The notes below the pieces were generated by a model. It saw nothing but the letters and a program-made list of their open reading frames with translations. It searched no databases and had not been told where the DNA came from. Positions 9,815 to 20,037 of a DNA stretch of 64,000 nt are shown in pieces (the stretch's first letter is position 1; each line of letters starts with the position of its first letter). The stretch comes from Micropterus salmoides (Eukaryota; Chordata; Actinopteri; Centrarchiformes; Centrarchidae): NCBI RefSeq assembly GCF_014851395.1, contig NW_024040485.1, positions 1,666,365 to 1,730,364 on the forward strand. Direction: 5' to 3'. Made by a program: the position numbers and the translations under genes.

Positions 9815-10845
9815 CCCAAATGAATCACACTTTTGATGGCCTAAATGTCCCCAAAAACTCACTAAACTTTGCACACGTCTGGTGAAAAATTATTTTAAGG
9901 GTCTCGCACATGGGCATGGCAAAATGGCTCTATAAATTTAGCCCCCACGCCTACTTCAACCTACATGCACAAAATTTTCTGGGGACATATATCAAGACAC
10001 ACAAAAAATCCTCAGGAACCCATACCCTATACTCAACAGGAAGTCAGCCATTTTTAATTGAAAGGGCAATTTTAACCTCTTTTTCACCGTTTACAGGGTG
10101 TGTACTTTAACAAACTCGTCGTACAGATTTAGTCCGATCGACTTCAAATTTCTGCTGTGCATTCTAAAGGCATTTATTTTCGTCCGGTGCTTGGCGTCCA
10201 AAATCAGTGATTCTCTTCGCCATGACACAGGAAGTTGTTGTAACTTCAGTGTACATGCTCACATCTGCACCAAACTGTACATGTAGGATGAGAGTCCCGC
10301 CCTCAACACATGTACATGCCGACATTCACCCACAGTCATAGCGCCACCTGCTGGCAACAGGAAGTGACCTTTAATGAAGCAGCCCCGCCGCACGTTTGAC
10401 CTACATGTATGAAATGTATCATGTCCAGACGTACGAAAAAGCCTCTTGGAGTGATACCCTAACAGGAAGTCGGCCATTTTGAATTTTACGGCAATTTTTG
10501 GATGATTTACACACTCCGTACTTTAACGAACTCCTCCTAGGGATTTAGTCGGATCGACTTCAAATTTCAGCTGATGAAAAGTTGTGCTTTCTGTGAGTTT
10601 TCGTCAATGGGCGTGTCCGTGGCGTGGCGTCAAAGATCAACTCTTCATCATGACACAGGAAGTTGTAACTTCAGTGTACATGCTCACATCTGAACAAAAC
10701 TTTACGTGCTTGATAACTGTCCTGCCCCGAACACATCTACGCGCCAATATTAATTTATAGTCATAGCGCCAACTTCTATGTAGCGGCACAAGGGGGACAC
10801 AGGAAGTGAGGTATAACACCTTCATGCGGCGTCCGAAGTATTAGC
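9815..10845 (-). repeat. GGGCCCGAGCACG-family repeat, block A
   Basis: Inverted relative to the block at 42.2-45.8 kb. It holds one complete and one shortened ~470-bp monomer: each has a segment like GACACAGGAAGTTGTAACTTC, then TCAGTGTACATGCTCACATC, a TCATAGCGCCACCTGCTGGC or similar piece, and AACAGGAAGTCGGCCATTTT. The unit at 10090-10500 is more complete; the second ends near 10845 with CACCTTCATGCGGCGTCCGA, which corresponds to the inner part of the 5' end seen at 42.27 kb. The outer 5' end (AAAGCTGCAAGCAGCG) is missing. Open frames here (for example 10259-10477) are incidental to a non-coding repeat. Mobility class unknown. Confidence 0.8.
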
Positions 10846-11084
10846 AAATTAATAATGCATATCTTAAGCAACTGTTTGTAAGCCTAAGAATAATGAAGTT
10901 CATTGTAATCAACATTGATTGCAATGAACACTGATATTTTAGGAAACTTAGAATTTAGTTGTTTAATTGTTTAGTTGTTTAATTGCTTTATCTGTCAGAT
11001 AGAAGAAGTTAAAGTGACAACCTAAACATTATTGTAATTTCCAAATAATCACAGAAATATGCTGCATTTTTTTTTAAACTGTAT
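10846..11084. other. AT-rich sequence, no feature seen
   Basis: Nothing recognised beyond short GTTTAATTG duplications near 10955-10985. Confidence 0.4.
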
Positions 11085-11345
11085 TAGACTGTCAAATCAT
11101 TTTACAGTGTGACTACAGAAATATACTGTATTTCTGGTTTACAGACTACTACTGTAAAATGACAGTATATTGCTGGCGTCTTTGCTGCCAACTCTTTACT
11201 GTAAATTATAGAAATACAGAAATATACTGTTTTTCTGGTTTATAGACTACTACCGTAAAGTCATTTTATGTATGAATACTGTAAAAATAACGGTATACTG
11301 CTGGCGTCTCTGCTGCCAGGTCTTTACTGTTATTTTACAGGAACA
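11085..11345. repeat. Imperfect tandem repeat (ACTGTAAA / GCTGGCGTCT)
   Basis: Two copies, each with ACAGAAATATACTG, CTGGTTTA-AGACTACTAC and GCTGGCGTCT-TGCTGCC, begin near 11112 and 11214; the second has an insertion before its last part. Words such as TTACTGTAAATT and TACTGTAAAA recur and are partly palindromic. This resembles a common teleost ACTGTAAA-rich non-autonomous element; the class is unsure. Confidence 0.6.
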
Positions 11346-12280
11346 TTTGTTACAGTGAACTGCTAGGCCAAAGGTAACATAAGGGTTAATAAAAGTTGCT
11401 TCCATGTGATTAACTTCCCTGGACAAATACATGATGCAATAAAAGAATAAAATATATCCAAAGACAAAATGGTCTATATTTTCCATTAATCAAAATGTTG
11501 TCCCTCTTGTGTCCTACTTCCTGTTTTTCCCAAACCTCTGAATGTTTTTCTGAGTCAGGTCAGGAAACAGACAGCTTCCTGGGAGCCTTAGCGTCCAAAT
11601 CATCCTTGAAGCTGATGCTGGGACAGCCAGAACAGGAAATAATGAAAAGGCAGTGATGTCACACTTGGGGCAAGAGGTGGTGAAATATGAGCAAAACTAG
11701 CTTTTTGGCTCACAGGTGGCTTTGATTTAAATCTATCATCACCATCAGCTGCCGCCTCAAACAGCCAATTGTGGTCATAGAATCTCTTCCTGTGGAAAGG
11801 CAGGCAGCCCATCACATCCTGTTTGACAGGCAGGCAGGTATTTTGTCTTATGACTAAGCAATTACATGATTTGACCATGATAAATGAGAAATGCGTCCTA
11901 TAGTGCATCAGAGGGCTATTCCAGTCATTTTCAGTGTCATCCTGACAGGGAAACATAAACCTGACCCATTTGAGCTTACTTTTACCCAGTCTATCATGAC
12001 ATATATGTATGAATATTAATAGAGGCATTAATCAATCAAAATTTTTTTTATAAGGATTAATAATTACAGGGCACCATCATGGGATCAGGGATCAATAAAC
12101 CAATGTGCAAATAGACTCCTTTTTGGTTGTCCACTTAGCTATAACTATTTTACATTAATAAGGTGGTTTGTGAAGGATGAGTCAGAGAACTGACCGTCAC
12201 AACAAGATATTATTATAACACAAACTAATAAATACAGGCATCCGCTCTTTAAAAGGTACAATGGAGTTTATTTACCTTTA
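11346..12280. other. No gene recognised
   Basis: The 142-codon open frame on the minus strand (11600-12028) shows no domain, no signal peptide and no flanking gene structure; I do not call it. No repeat recognised. Confidence 0.4.
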
Positions 12281-12499
12281 ACAATAATAATTTTTTTTAC
12301 ATTATATTCATTTAGTTGACGCTTTTTATCCAAAGCGACTTACAATTGCTATACATGTCAGAGGTTGCACGCCTCTGGAGCAACTAGGGGTTAAGTGTCT
12401 TGCTCAGGGACGCATTGGTAGATGGGTCACAGTGGGGAATTGAACCCGGGTCTCTCACACCAAAGGCATGCGTCTTATCCATTGCACCATCACAATAAT
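12281..12499 (-). mobile_element. tRNA-derived SINE with 8-bp target duplication
   Basis: Minus-strand SINE of about 203 bp (12289-12491). The head has a tRNA-like B box (GGGTTCAATTCC) after GGTGTGAGAGACCC; the body has TGAGCAAGACACTTAACCCC, and the 3' part AAGTCGCTTTGGATAAAAAG is the LINE-like tail shared by many fish SINEs. Perfect duplicated ACAATAAT flanks it at 12281-12288 and 12492-12499, so this is a complete insertion. Related copies are at 38.29 kb (plus strand) and 52.21 kb (fragment). Confidence 0.92.
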
Positions 12500-12950
12500 C
12501 AATAATGAACAAAACAAAAGCATACAACATTCAACAAGCATGCAATGCAGGTATGTATGTACTGTATGTGTGAGAGGTGTGATACTTAGCTTATAAGATG
12601 AGATGAAACACAATACTGGGTTCCTGGAATTGAGACGAGAAGAGATTTTAACACTATTTTTAAGAAATCTTCAATGCTGAATTATATGAAAATTTTGAGG
12701 ATTAAACATGCTGTGCATTACGTTATTGCTCTGCTATGTTAGTATCCCCTTCAGACCATCTGTTATGTTACCACTCTGTCACAAAGTGGTTGCATCTCAC
12801 AGTGCGAATAGCAGGTTCACTTGATTACTATAATGGTGTATGCCGGTGTGGCATTAGCTGGGTGGAGATAATCGCAAAGCAAGTTGACGTTTTCAGTAAT
12901 ATATACTGTATGTTTTTCACTGCTTAAAAAAAATTGATAGCTGCTCATTC
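12500..12950. other. No feature seen
   Basis: No gene or repeat recognised. Confidence 0.4.
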
Positions 12951-12959
12951 TCTCTCACC

Positions 12960-14365
12960 ATGCCCCCCCCCTCCCGACACAGTCAGGTGCCTGGCCTGAG
13001 CCCCCATGTATGGTATGTGCATGTACACCGTCTTCCACCGCCCAATGAGCCCACAAGTGTGGCTACACTGCCTCATGTGGACCCCTCTGTGACGCTGTAT
13101 GCCTCTACCTCCCTCCCTTCACCGGGGGACCTGCGACGGCGGCAAGGACAGCAGAGAGGCTCCTCTTCATGGCCACCATGGTGCTTCATCAGCATGTACG
13201 ACCGCTTTCAGAGTGCTACTTGGAGTGGCTCATGTCTTGCTCGATGGACAGAAGGATGGACAGCCTGAGGCTGCAGCCTGTCGAGGGCACAGGCTGCAGT
13301 TTGCTTCCCCCCTCCCCCTTCACCGGGATAGTGGAGGGTATGTTCTCCTCCCCGGCTCAGAACGCCGCCCTCCAGGTGGAACTGCAGGAACTCCTGGAGA
13401 AGCAGTATCTACAGGGTTCCTCTGGAGCAAGAGAATCAGGGGTTCTACTCTTGTTACCTCCTGGTCAGGAAAAAAACAGGGGGCCAATTCTGGCCAATTC
13501 TGGATCTGTCACTGTTCAACGAAATGATGTTGGAGAGACCTTTTCGCATGTTGACAGTAAAACCAGTACTGGAGTGCCTGTGTCAGGGAGTTGGCTCACC
13601 TCCATCGACCACAGCAAGGACGTGTACTTTCACATTTCTGTCATCCCCGAACACAGGAAGTTTCTGCGGTTCACTTTCTGGGGCACCTAGTACCAGTATA
13701 ACCACCTGCCGTTCGTTTACTGCCCCGCGCACTTTCTCCAAAGGTGTTGAGACGGCTCTGACGACCTGCTGCTGGCACGGTCCTAGGACGAGACGGTGGT
13801 GCAGACAGCCAATCTTGTCGCACACCTGTCTCACCTGGGTTTCATGGTGAACTGGAAGAAGGGGCGCAACTCTCCCCTCCCAGAGGCTCACCTACCTCGG
13901 TGTGGTACTCTCTATGGAGAGCACGGCTCTCTAAGGAGAGAGAGGAGGCTTTTGTTGTTCCACGGATCTAGTCTACTGGCGGGACCCCCTTTCTCTGTCG
14001 GTCGGGGTTCCCCTGGGCAGGGTCAAGTCCCATATCTTGGTCTTCACAGACGCCTCCCTGATGGGCTAGGGCAGGACCTGCCTCACTCAGGTGGTAGGCA
14101 GTCTGTGGCAGGGCCACATACCTCTCCACATAAACGTACAGTGTGGAAGGTGGTCTGACACTTCGCCCTCTGCTCTGCTGACCAGCACTGACAACAAGGC
14201 TGCAGCGTCCTACATAAACCGCCAGGGCGGGGTGCGCTCGGCGCAGCTGCTGGGCGGCTGCTCCTGTGGGCGCACACTCAGCTTTCCATCAGAGCGGAAT
14301 ACATCCCTGGCGTGTTGAACAGGGGGCCTCACCCTCACTACGTTGAATACGTACAATCGAAGAAG
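12960..14365 (+). pseudogene. DIRS-type retrotransposon reverse transcriptase/RNase H relic
   Basis: Retrotransposon polymerase of the tyrosine-recombinase (DIRS) group, broken by several frameshifts and stops. In order on the plus strand: FSSPAQNAALQVELQELLEK (about 13340-13400), ILDLSLFNEMMLERPFRML (about 13500-13560), a motif-A region LTSIDHSKDVYFHISVIPEH and KFLRFTFWGT followed by a stop, a motif-C equivalent SDDLLLARS (SDD codons at 13757-13765), NLVAHLSHLGFMVNWKKG, then the RNase H pieces VFTDASLMG (about 14040-14067) and STDNKAAASYINRQGG (about 14183-14230), ending YIPGVLNRGPHPH. The phrases DNxAAxSYINRQGG and IPGVLNRG are hallmarks of DIRS RNase H. GC content is clearly higher than in neighbours. 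No tyrosine recombinase, methyltransferase or terminal repeats were found, so both ends are lost. Confidence 0.85.
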
Positions 14366-15376
14366 AAGTAATAATATACAGCAGGGGTCGGCAAATGCGT
14401 TATGCATCAGAGCAATCTTCTCAACGATTAGAAAGTGGGTGAGAATATAAGACGTAATATTTAACTTCATTCACATAGTATTTGGTTAGCTTAGTCAGTG
14501 AAACGCAGGACTCACACCTTGAAGGTTGCATGTTTGATCCACCTCAGGACAATATTTTATTTCTCTTTTTTTTCTCTCGGATTAGGCAACGATTCTCTAG
14601 TTCACATTACGGGATGTGCTGCAGTGTTTGTCTTTCAGTGTTTGATCCACATCCATCAATAACTACGGATGCTTTTTCATTTCCCTAGTATCTCCAGAGA
14701 TTTAGGTGATTCACGTTTTCTGACAGCTCTTTCAGAGGTGTGTCAAGCAGACAACAGACTCTTTTAATGTCATACAGAATTTTTCAAAGTAAAAGCTCAC
14801 TTCAATTCCAAATAAAGCATTACAGTAAACAAGCTTCTTGTGCTTTTATTTTGTAGGCACCACTAAAGAGGAAGTGATTATGTGAGCAACTGTTGCTGTC
14901 ATGACTGAGATCTATTTCAGCACCGCTATCAAATTATTTATTTATTTATTTATTTATTTTTTGCCGCTATCAAAGCACCATAATCCATAGTAAGGGTCCA
15001 TAATTACAGAGAGAATTAATGAGTTTCCCTTGTTTATATAAACTTTATCTATTATGTGGTTTAGTGGATAGTGTTACACACTCATTTTCCACATTATCTA
15101 TCAGTGGCCAAGTCGCAATAATTTATGGTTTTACTAAATAATTAAGTTAATATAATTTCTTAATATATCTACTTAAAGAAACCTAATTTCTTGACTGGCT
15201 ACTCTCTGCTGTCTCAGAAGACAACACCTTTTGTGCTGTGTCAGCCACCGTAGCTGTCCTCTCTTTGAAAGGGTTAGGGGGCAGTGGTAAATTGGATAGT
15301 TGGTTGGAATTTCCAAGTTCACCGCTAGATATCACTAAATCTTACACACTTAACCTTTAAGCTGATGCTTGCTAAA
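14366..15376. other. No gene; includes (TTTA) microsatellite
   Basis: Apart from the tRNA-like stretch and a run of TTTA repeats at about 14935-14958, nothing is recognised. The TTATTTATTTATT run lies just before TTGCCGCTATCAAA, which is a duplicate of text immediately before the run, so slippage duplicated a short flank. Confidence 0.45.
14482..14545 (+). repeat. Possible tRNA-derived SINE head
   Basis: TTAGCTTAGTCAGTG (14486-14500) fits an RNA polymerase III A box and TGTTTGATCC (14531-14540) a B box, with tRNA-like spacing. Flanks do not fold as a complete tRNA and no SINE body is recognised, so this is either a SINE head or a tRNA pseudogene. Confidence 0.4.
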
Positions 15377-16236
15377 TTAGTTAGAAAGGAAACTTACAGG
15401 TATGTCCACCCCATGTTTTTCATATTGCATCAACACTGCACCTGCCCCCACGTGACTAGCATCCACCTGCAGACTGAATGGCTTCTCAACACAGGGAGTG
15501 GCCAGGACTGGAGCACTACTGAGTAGGGCTTTGGTGCTTTGGAAAGCCTGCTGACAAACAGGCGACCACACATATTTGCCTTTAACAAATCAGTCAGGGG
15601 AGCAACAACAGAGGAGACATTTCTACAGAAACTGCGGTAGTACCCCAGCATCCCCAAGAACCGCATTTGCTCCTTTTTGTTGTTGGCTGGGGAAACCGCT
15701 CCACAGCCTGTAGCCTGTACAGCCTGTTAGCTTTTAATAGCTCTACCCACAACATGTTCTAAGGACGTTACTGTTGCCTGAGCAAAATCACACTTACACA
15801 GATTACAGTCAGTTGTGCAGCAGCCAAGCGTTCAAATAATGAACGAATACGCAAGACATGACCAATGTCACAGGTGTCACTGTAGACAACCACATCATCC
15901 AAATTGACGGCACAACCTTCCAAACCCCCAACCACCATGTCAATTGTTGGAACATTGCTGGCACATTGCGCAAACCAAAAGGCATCACCTTATATGAGTA
16001 CAGGCCAGATGCTGTTATAAATTCAGAAATCTCTTGGACAATGGTACCTGCCAATAACCCTCAAGCAGATCGAATTTACTCACAAATTCCGCAGATCCAA
16101 CCTGGTCAATGCAGTCATCCATCCGAGGGAGTGGAAATGCATCCGGCTTAGTAATACTATTAATCTTACAAAAGTTTGTAGTTTGTCTGTTTTCGACAAC
16201 TGTGGAAGCATGGCGACATAACATGGTGACCTTCAT
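15377..16236 (-). pseudogene. Ty3/Gypsy reverse transcriptase-RNase H relic
   Basis: Minus-strand pol fragment. From right to left: TTNFCKINSITKPDAFPLPR and DDCIDQVGSAEFVSKFDLLE with GYWQVPLSKR (16236-16030); EISEFITASGLYSYKVMPFG with LRNVPAMFQQLT (motif B, PFGL); a frame change; the catalytic box VNLDDVVVYSDT (about 15890-15925); then MRFLGMLGYYRSFCRNVSSV with APLTDLLKA (15666-15580), and the RNase H start FSLQVDASHVGAGAVLMQ (about 15480-15430). At least two frameshifts separate these. No LTR, protease or integrase is recognised nearby. It is a clearly better-preserved relative of the remnant at 7.0-7.4 kb. Confidence 0.9.
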
Positions 16237-17160
16237 GTAAGCGGTGTATGTAGATAGAAATGGCTAATTCTAAGGTAATAAAAACACAACGGTTTATTAT
16301 GTAAGGTCTTTACTTATTCAGGAAAAAGAACCCAACTACATATACAATTTTGAAATTGAATAGAAAACTTAAATAAATAAATTGCGGGGTCCTTTACACT
16401 CTATCAAAACACAAACTATATTCTGAAGAACTAAACAATCTGCTGACCAGCAGTTTACCTCTCACATATATTGCATTTCTGTCAATAGATCCTCAGAAAT
16501 ATTACACACTGGACCCTTAAACTTTACCTCCTTATGTGTATGTAGTAATAATAGCATGCTAGGTCTGCCAGCTGGGACTTTACATCTGCGTTGTTTTGTT
16601 TTTCAGAACACACAATCACTTACATCTCCTTACATGTAGTAGCTGCTCTGCTACTGTTCGGCCCACCTGGGCAATCTACCATCCAGGGCATTAGCAGTGA
16701 GGGGAGTCTCAAGGGGCTCAGAAGGAATGCCTGCTCTAAAGTCTGTCTCCTTACCCAAAAAACAATCATCTGCGCTCAGACATGTTCACTCAGAGAGTAG
16801 CTTGAAGTTGCATTCTAGCTATGTTGTTTAGTGGGTTAAAAACATTTTTTTTCCGGCACGTCAGGGAAAATAGATCAAACGGTGTTTGTTTATCAGAAAG
16901 GCTTTAAGCCTATAATACTCAATGGTAATATTTTGATTTATTTTACACAATAGTAGGGCTATTCACTTCAAACCATTTGTGAGATGGCGTTCTCATTTCT
17001 CCAGTTCATGTGCGTATGCATGGTTCAGAGTTTGTGTGGAGGACTGCACATTTTCCCATCAAGTTTGTTTTTTAAAGATCACAAGCTTTGCGTGGGAAGT
17101 GGTGTACGTATGTTTCCAGCCCTGTTCTGTATGTACACACTGTTTGTAAATGAGGCCCTA
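16237..17160. other. No gene recognised
   Basis: No domain or repeat recognised. Frames at 16591-16800 and 16984-17184 begin with hydrophobic residues but have no other support. Confidence 0.4.
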
Positions 17161-17164
17161 GATC

Positions 17165-17440
17165 TGTTCATCATACCTCCTTAGCAAATCTGTATTGTTC
17201 AGAAATGCATCAATGTTAGAACTAGATGGGTCAATTTGTGATGTTTTTATAAAAATCTCTAAAGCTATTATTTATTTCTTCTGGGTTATGAGTAACATTC
17301 CCAGCTGAGTCCTTTATGGAGGATTGTAATTGGTTGACTAGGAATCTGCTGGATTTACTGCCATGTTCAAAGTCCCCCAAGCGTAGTTTCAAATAAGTTG
17401 AGATCCCAATGCTCTTGCTATCAGGTCGCAAAGAAGAAAA
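17165..17440 (-). pseudogene. L1-type LINE ORF2 fragment (linker to reverse transcriptase)
   Basis: Minus-strand translation gives LKLRLGDFEHGSKSSRFLVN and QLQ...AGNVTHNPEEINNSFRDFYK, followed by SNIDAFLNNTDLLRRYDEQ after a stop. The FEHGxKxSRxLxNQL and IxNxFxxFYxxxY phrasing is typical of the segment between endonuclease and reverse transcriptase in fish L1/Tx1-clade LINEs. Residues upstream of STYLKL in the same open frame do not look like L1. An L1 endonuclease end lies at 21.8-22.3 kb on the same strand, in the order expected if both were one element. Confidence 0.75.
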
Positions 17441-17689
17441 CTGGAGCCTTTCTCCCACAGTGAGTGAGAAAAGGGAAGTGCAACATCCTTCCATCTGCAA
17501 AACACAGAGCTTAACAATGCTATAAGCAATATATTGGATAATAATTAAAAGAAAGATATTTGGTATTAAACATGATATGATGATTGAAGATCAGGATATC
17601 TCATTGATATTGAAGGTTAATAAATTGAATTGATCTTCCGATTGTAAAATACATAATATGGTTAAAGTATGGAGAATTAGGGTAAAGGT

Positions 17690-17992
17690 TAAATAAATGT
17701 AAATGCTCCGTACTTGTATAGCGCCTTTCTAGTCTTTTCGACCACTCAAAGTGCTTTTACACTACATCTGCATTCATTCATACACTGAGCCTAAGTGCTC
17801 AAACAGAAACTAACATTCATTCATACACACATTCATACACTGGTGGAACAGCCGCCAGGGGCAAATCGGGGTTCAGTATCTTGCCCAAGGACACTTCGAC
17901 ACGCAACCAGGGAGAGCCAAGGATTGAACCGCTGACCTTCCGATTAACGGCGAACCCGCTCTACCTCCTGAGCCACAGCCGCCCCTAAATAA
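17690..17992 (-). mobile_element. tRNA-derived SINE inserted in the 5' LTR
   Basis: Minus-strand SINE (17697-17985) of 289 bp. The head reads GGCTGTGGCTCAGGAGGTAG (A box) and GCGGTTCAATCC (B box), then GTGTCGAAGTGTCCTTGGGC, and the 3' part GACTAGAAAGGCGCTATACA is the L2-like tail. TAAATAA flanks it on both sides (17690-17696, 17986-17992). The 3' LTR carries the empty site with a single TAAATAA at 20155-20161, so the SINE arrived after the LTR element. It differs from the SINE family at 12.3, 38.3 and 52.2 kb. Confidence 0.95.
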
Positions 17993-18116
17993 CTGTGCAA
18001 AAGGTCACTAAGTTTGGGTGAAGACATCACGACTATGAGTCACTGGGAGAGAAGGGTCAGGAAGGGGAAATCAAATGGCCAAATAAGGACATCTCTAGCC
18101 CAACTGAATTTAAGGA

Positions 18117-18647
18117 ATGAACAAGCTATGTGACAGTAGTGACATGGACAGAAAAAGGGTGGTGGCTGATTTGACAAAGAAACTCAGCTACGGAGTAGGA
18201 TATATAAAGAGGAGTCAGAGAGAGATCGGGGTTATTCCTCGGCAGACCTCAGAGGCTTCGGACTCGGAGCAAGACCATCAATGCACCGGACCAAGAGCCC
18301 AAGACAAGAGACGGGGATTTGAACAGCAAACAACTAGAGAACACTTTGGAGATTTCTTCAGGCGACTTCAAGAGATCGAGCCACAGAGGGTAACCACAAC
18401 ATCCAAATCAACTGAAGAATCATTGGACTCTGAAGATTTTCTCTTACTCAAGCTGCAACGAAGACTGAAGACTTTTGAAAGCAATTTGAGGGCTTTGGAC
18501 AAAGCATCAGGTCTCCACCAGAGTCTACAGCCCAGCAGTGGAGGAGGGATTTTCACCGCGGACAAATGCTTTTCCTTCCTTTCTCTCCAAAAAGAAGACA
18601 TCAAAAATACTCAAGCTCAGCTATCACAATCAGGTTTTGAATGTTAA
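18117..18647 (+). CDS. Open reading frame inside the 5' LTR, function unknown
   Basis: An uninterrupted 176-codon frame, Lys/Arg/Gln/Ser rich, starting MNKLCDSSDMDRKRVV and ending QAQLSQSGFEC. I recognise no domain, signal peptide or membrane segment; about residues 85-130 (FFRRLQEIEP ... LKLQRRLKTFESNLRALD) could form an amphipathic helix or coiled coil. The same frame is open in the 3' LTR. Against coding: the LTR TATA box lies inside the frame (codons for GYIK), so a transcript starting ~18230 would lack the start codon and no later in-frame Met exists. Some retroviruses do encode accessory proteins in LTR sequence, but there is no evidence of homology. Most likely untranslated U3/R sequence that is fortuitously open. 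Confidence 0.25.
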   Translation: MNKLCDSSDMDRKRVVADLTKKLSYGVGYIKRSQREIGVIPRQTSEASDSEQDHQCTGPRAQDKRRGFEQQTTREHFGDFFRRLQEIEPQRVTTTSKSTEESLDSEDFLLLKLQRRLKTFESNLRALDKASGLHQSLQPSSGGGIFTADKCFSFLSLQKEDIKNTQAQLSQSGFEC

Positions 18648-19168
18648 AGATTTTATCAGTTTACTTGAAGTTGTATGCTTGCCCTTGCTTAATTTTGCAA
18701 TAAAATATATAATCACTGCATTTAAAGTACAAGTAGTAGACATTGAATTTATTTCTTCACTAAGGCAGTAATTAATTAGGTAAAGTGTGTTTAACATCTT
18801 TAAGGTTCTTATAGGTTGCTCTAGCCAACGAAATTAACTTATCCTTGGGACCTATTTTCCTGGCCACTAAACACAATCCTTGCAACTATACCAAGTGCAC
18901 TGATCAATGAGAAGAGAGCTGTCGTTAACGGGTATGGCTGGGGTGGTATTTGGCTCTAGGGCTATTCAGTCAGGTGCCATTTCAGAGTAAGCAGGGTAGG
19001 CGTTCGGAAGAAGACAGTTAGAAGCTAGGCGAATCTCTTCGACACCAGCTTAAACAGTCCTCAGTTATACCTAATAGGGTAATACCCATAGGCCTAGAGG
19101 ATCGGACCCTTTAAGACGGAGAGATGGTCCAGTACCTCCTGAACAGGGGTAACTCGGGATCTAACACA

Positions 19169-19186
19169 AGGCGCCCAACTTGGGGC
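19169..19186 (+). promoter_or_regulatory. Primer-binding site, tRNA-Lys type
   Basis: AGGCGCCCAACTTGGGGC matches the lysine-tRNA(1,2)-type site TGGCGCCCAACGTGGGGC at 16 of 18 positions and starts two bases after the LTR end. It would prime minus-strand DNA synthesis and fixes both the LTR boundary and the plus-strand polarity of the element. Confidence 0.88.
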
Positions 19187-20037
19187 TTGACGAAAGGATT
19201 CGTTAAAGCCTGAAGCAGAACCCCGACGGAAAGACCAACCGTCGTTCGTGTGGAACAACCCGAGAAAAAGAGGCGTGCAGCAGAGAAGAAATCTGCCCGA
19301 GCGCTGAAGCGAAGTGTACAGCGGAGAAGACATCCGACTGAACGCTCAAGAAGGCAGTCCTGCGGTGAAGCGGAGCTGCCTGGTGACCTGCTAAAGAAAG
19401 CCGAAGTCACCTACCCGCAGGCATCCTGAGGGAGAAGCGGGGGAGAGAGCGACCGAAAGGAGCAGTCAGGCTGTATCCAGGAGCGGCGCTGAATAGCCAA
19501 CCAGTCTGCAACTCTTCCCTAACCTGAAGCGCTAAGGGAGGCTTTGAGGAGCGGACGACTCGAGACGACAAAGACGAAGAGGAGGGCTGCGGCAGGGGCA
19601 TCGGCTGAGGTGCCACAGATGCTGACCCGGAGGCAAGATACAAAGGGGAAGAGACAGTGAGGATCCAGAATTCCAAGTGCCCCCGGATGTGGTACATCAG
19701 AAGGCCCATAGGAAAAAGGGAGATCACTGGCGAGGAAGTGATGAAGTGGAGTGCTCAGTGCAGCACAAGAGGATCGTCTTTGTCGGGATCGAGATGAGGG
19801 ATGTGACACCCAGAGGATGGGTGGTCCCAGAAGAGTCCGTGGTGGAAATGGTGCAGGCCTTAGATGAAGCGCTGGGACATGCAGGCACCATGTCCACACG
19901 GAAGGAGTTGGAGAATCAACAACTTTGGGATCCTGGAGGCCAGGTTCATCGTGTCCCTGGGGAGTGTGAAGTATGTGGTCAATACATTGCAGGTCATAGG
20001 GGAAAGAGGGTGGATGGCCTCACCACGAAATTTAACA
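19187..20037 (+). other. Interior of the LTR element, no pol or env recognised
   Basis: GC-rich 5' leader-like sequence (19190-19670) without a long plus-strand frame, followed by a 122-codon frame at 19677-20045 (MPPDVVHQKAHRKKGD ... CEVCGQYIAGHRGKR) that runs into the 3' LTR. The CxxC-x-GHRGK piece hints at a zinc-binding or integrase-linker fragment, but this is too short to assign. Minus-strand frames at 19094-19899 are shadows of purine-rich sequence. The interior is far below the usual 5-8 kb, implying a deletion derivative or a dependent element. Confidence 0.6.

Larger units (their letters stand above)
17573..19166 (+). repeat. 5' LTR (with SINE insertion)
   Basis: About 1.3 kb once the 289-bp SINE is subtracted. 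A strong TATA box (TATATAAAG, 18201-18209) predicts transcription start near 18230; AATAAA at 18699-18704 predicts polyadenylation near 18720. That gives U3 of ~370 bp without the SINE, an unusually long R of ~490 bp, and U5 of ~445 bp. A 176-codon open frame spans the U3/R junction. Near-identical to the 3' LTR. Confidence 0.88.

Noticed and set aside
11600..12028. 142-codon minus-strand frame
   Set aside because: No domain, signal peptide or splice context; length is within chance expectation for 64 kb of six-frame sequence.
19094..19899. Overlapping minus-strand frames of 79-126 codons
   Set aside because: Shadows of purine-rich interior of a plus-strand LTR element whose polarity is fixed by the primer site.
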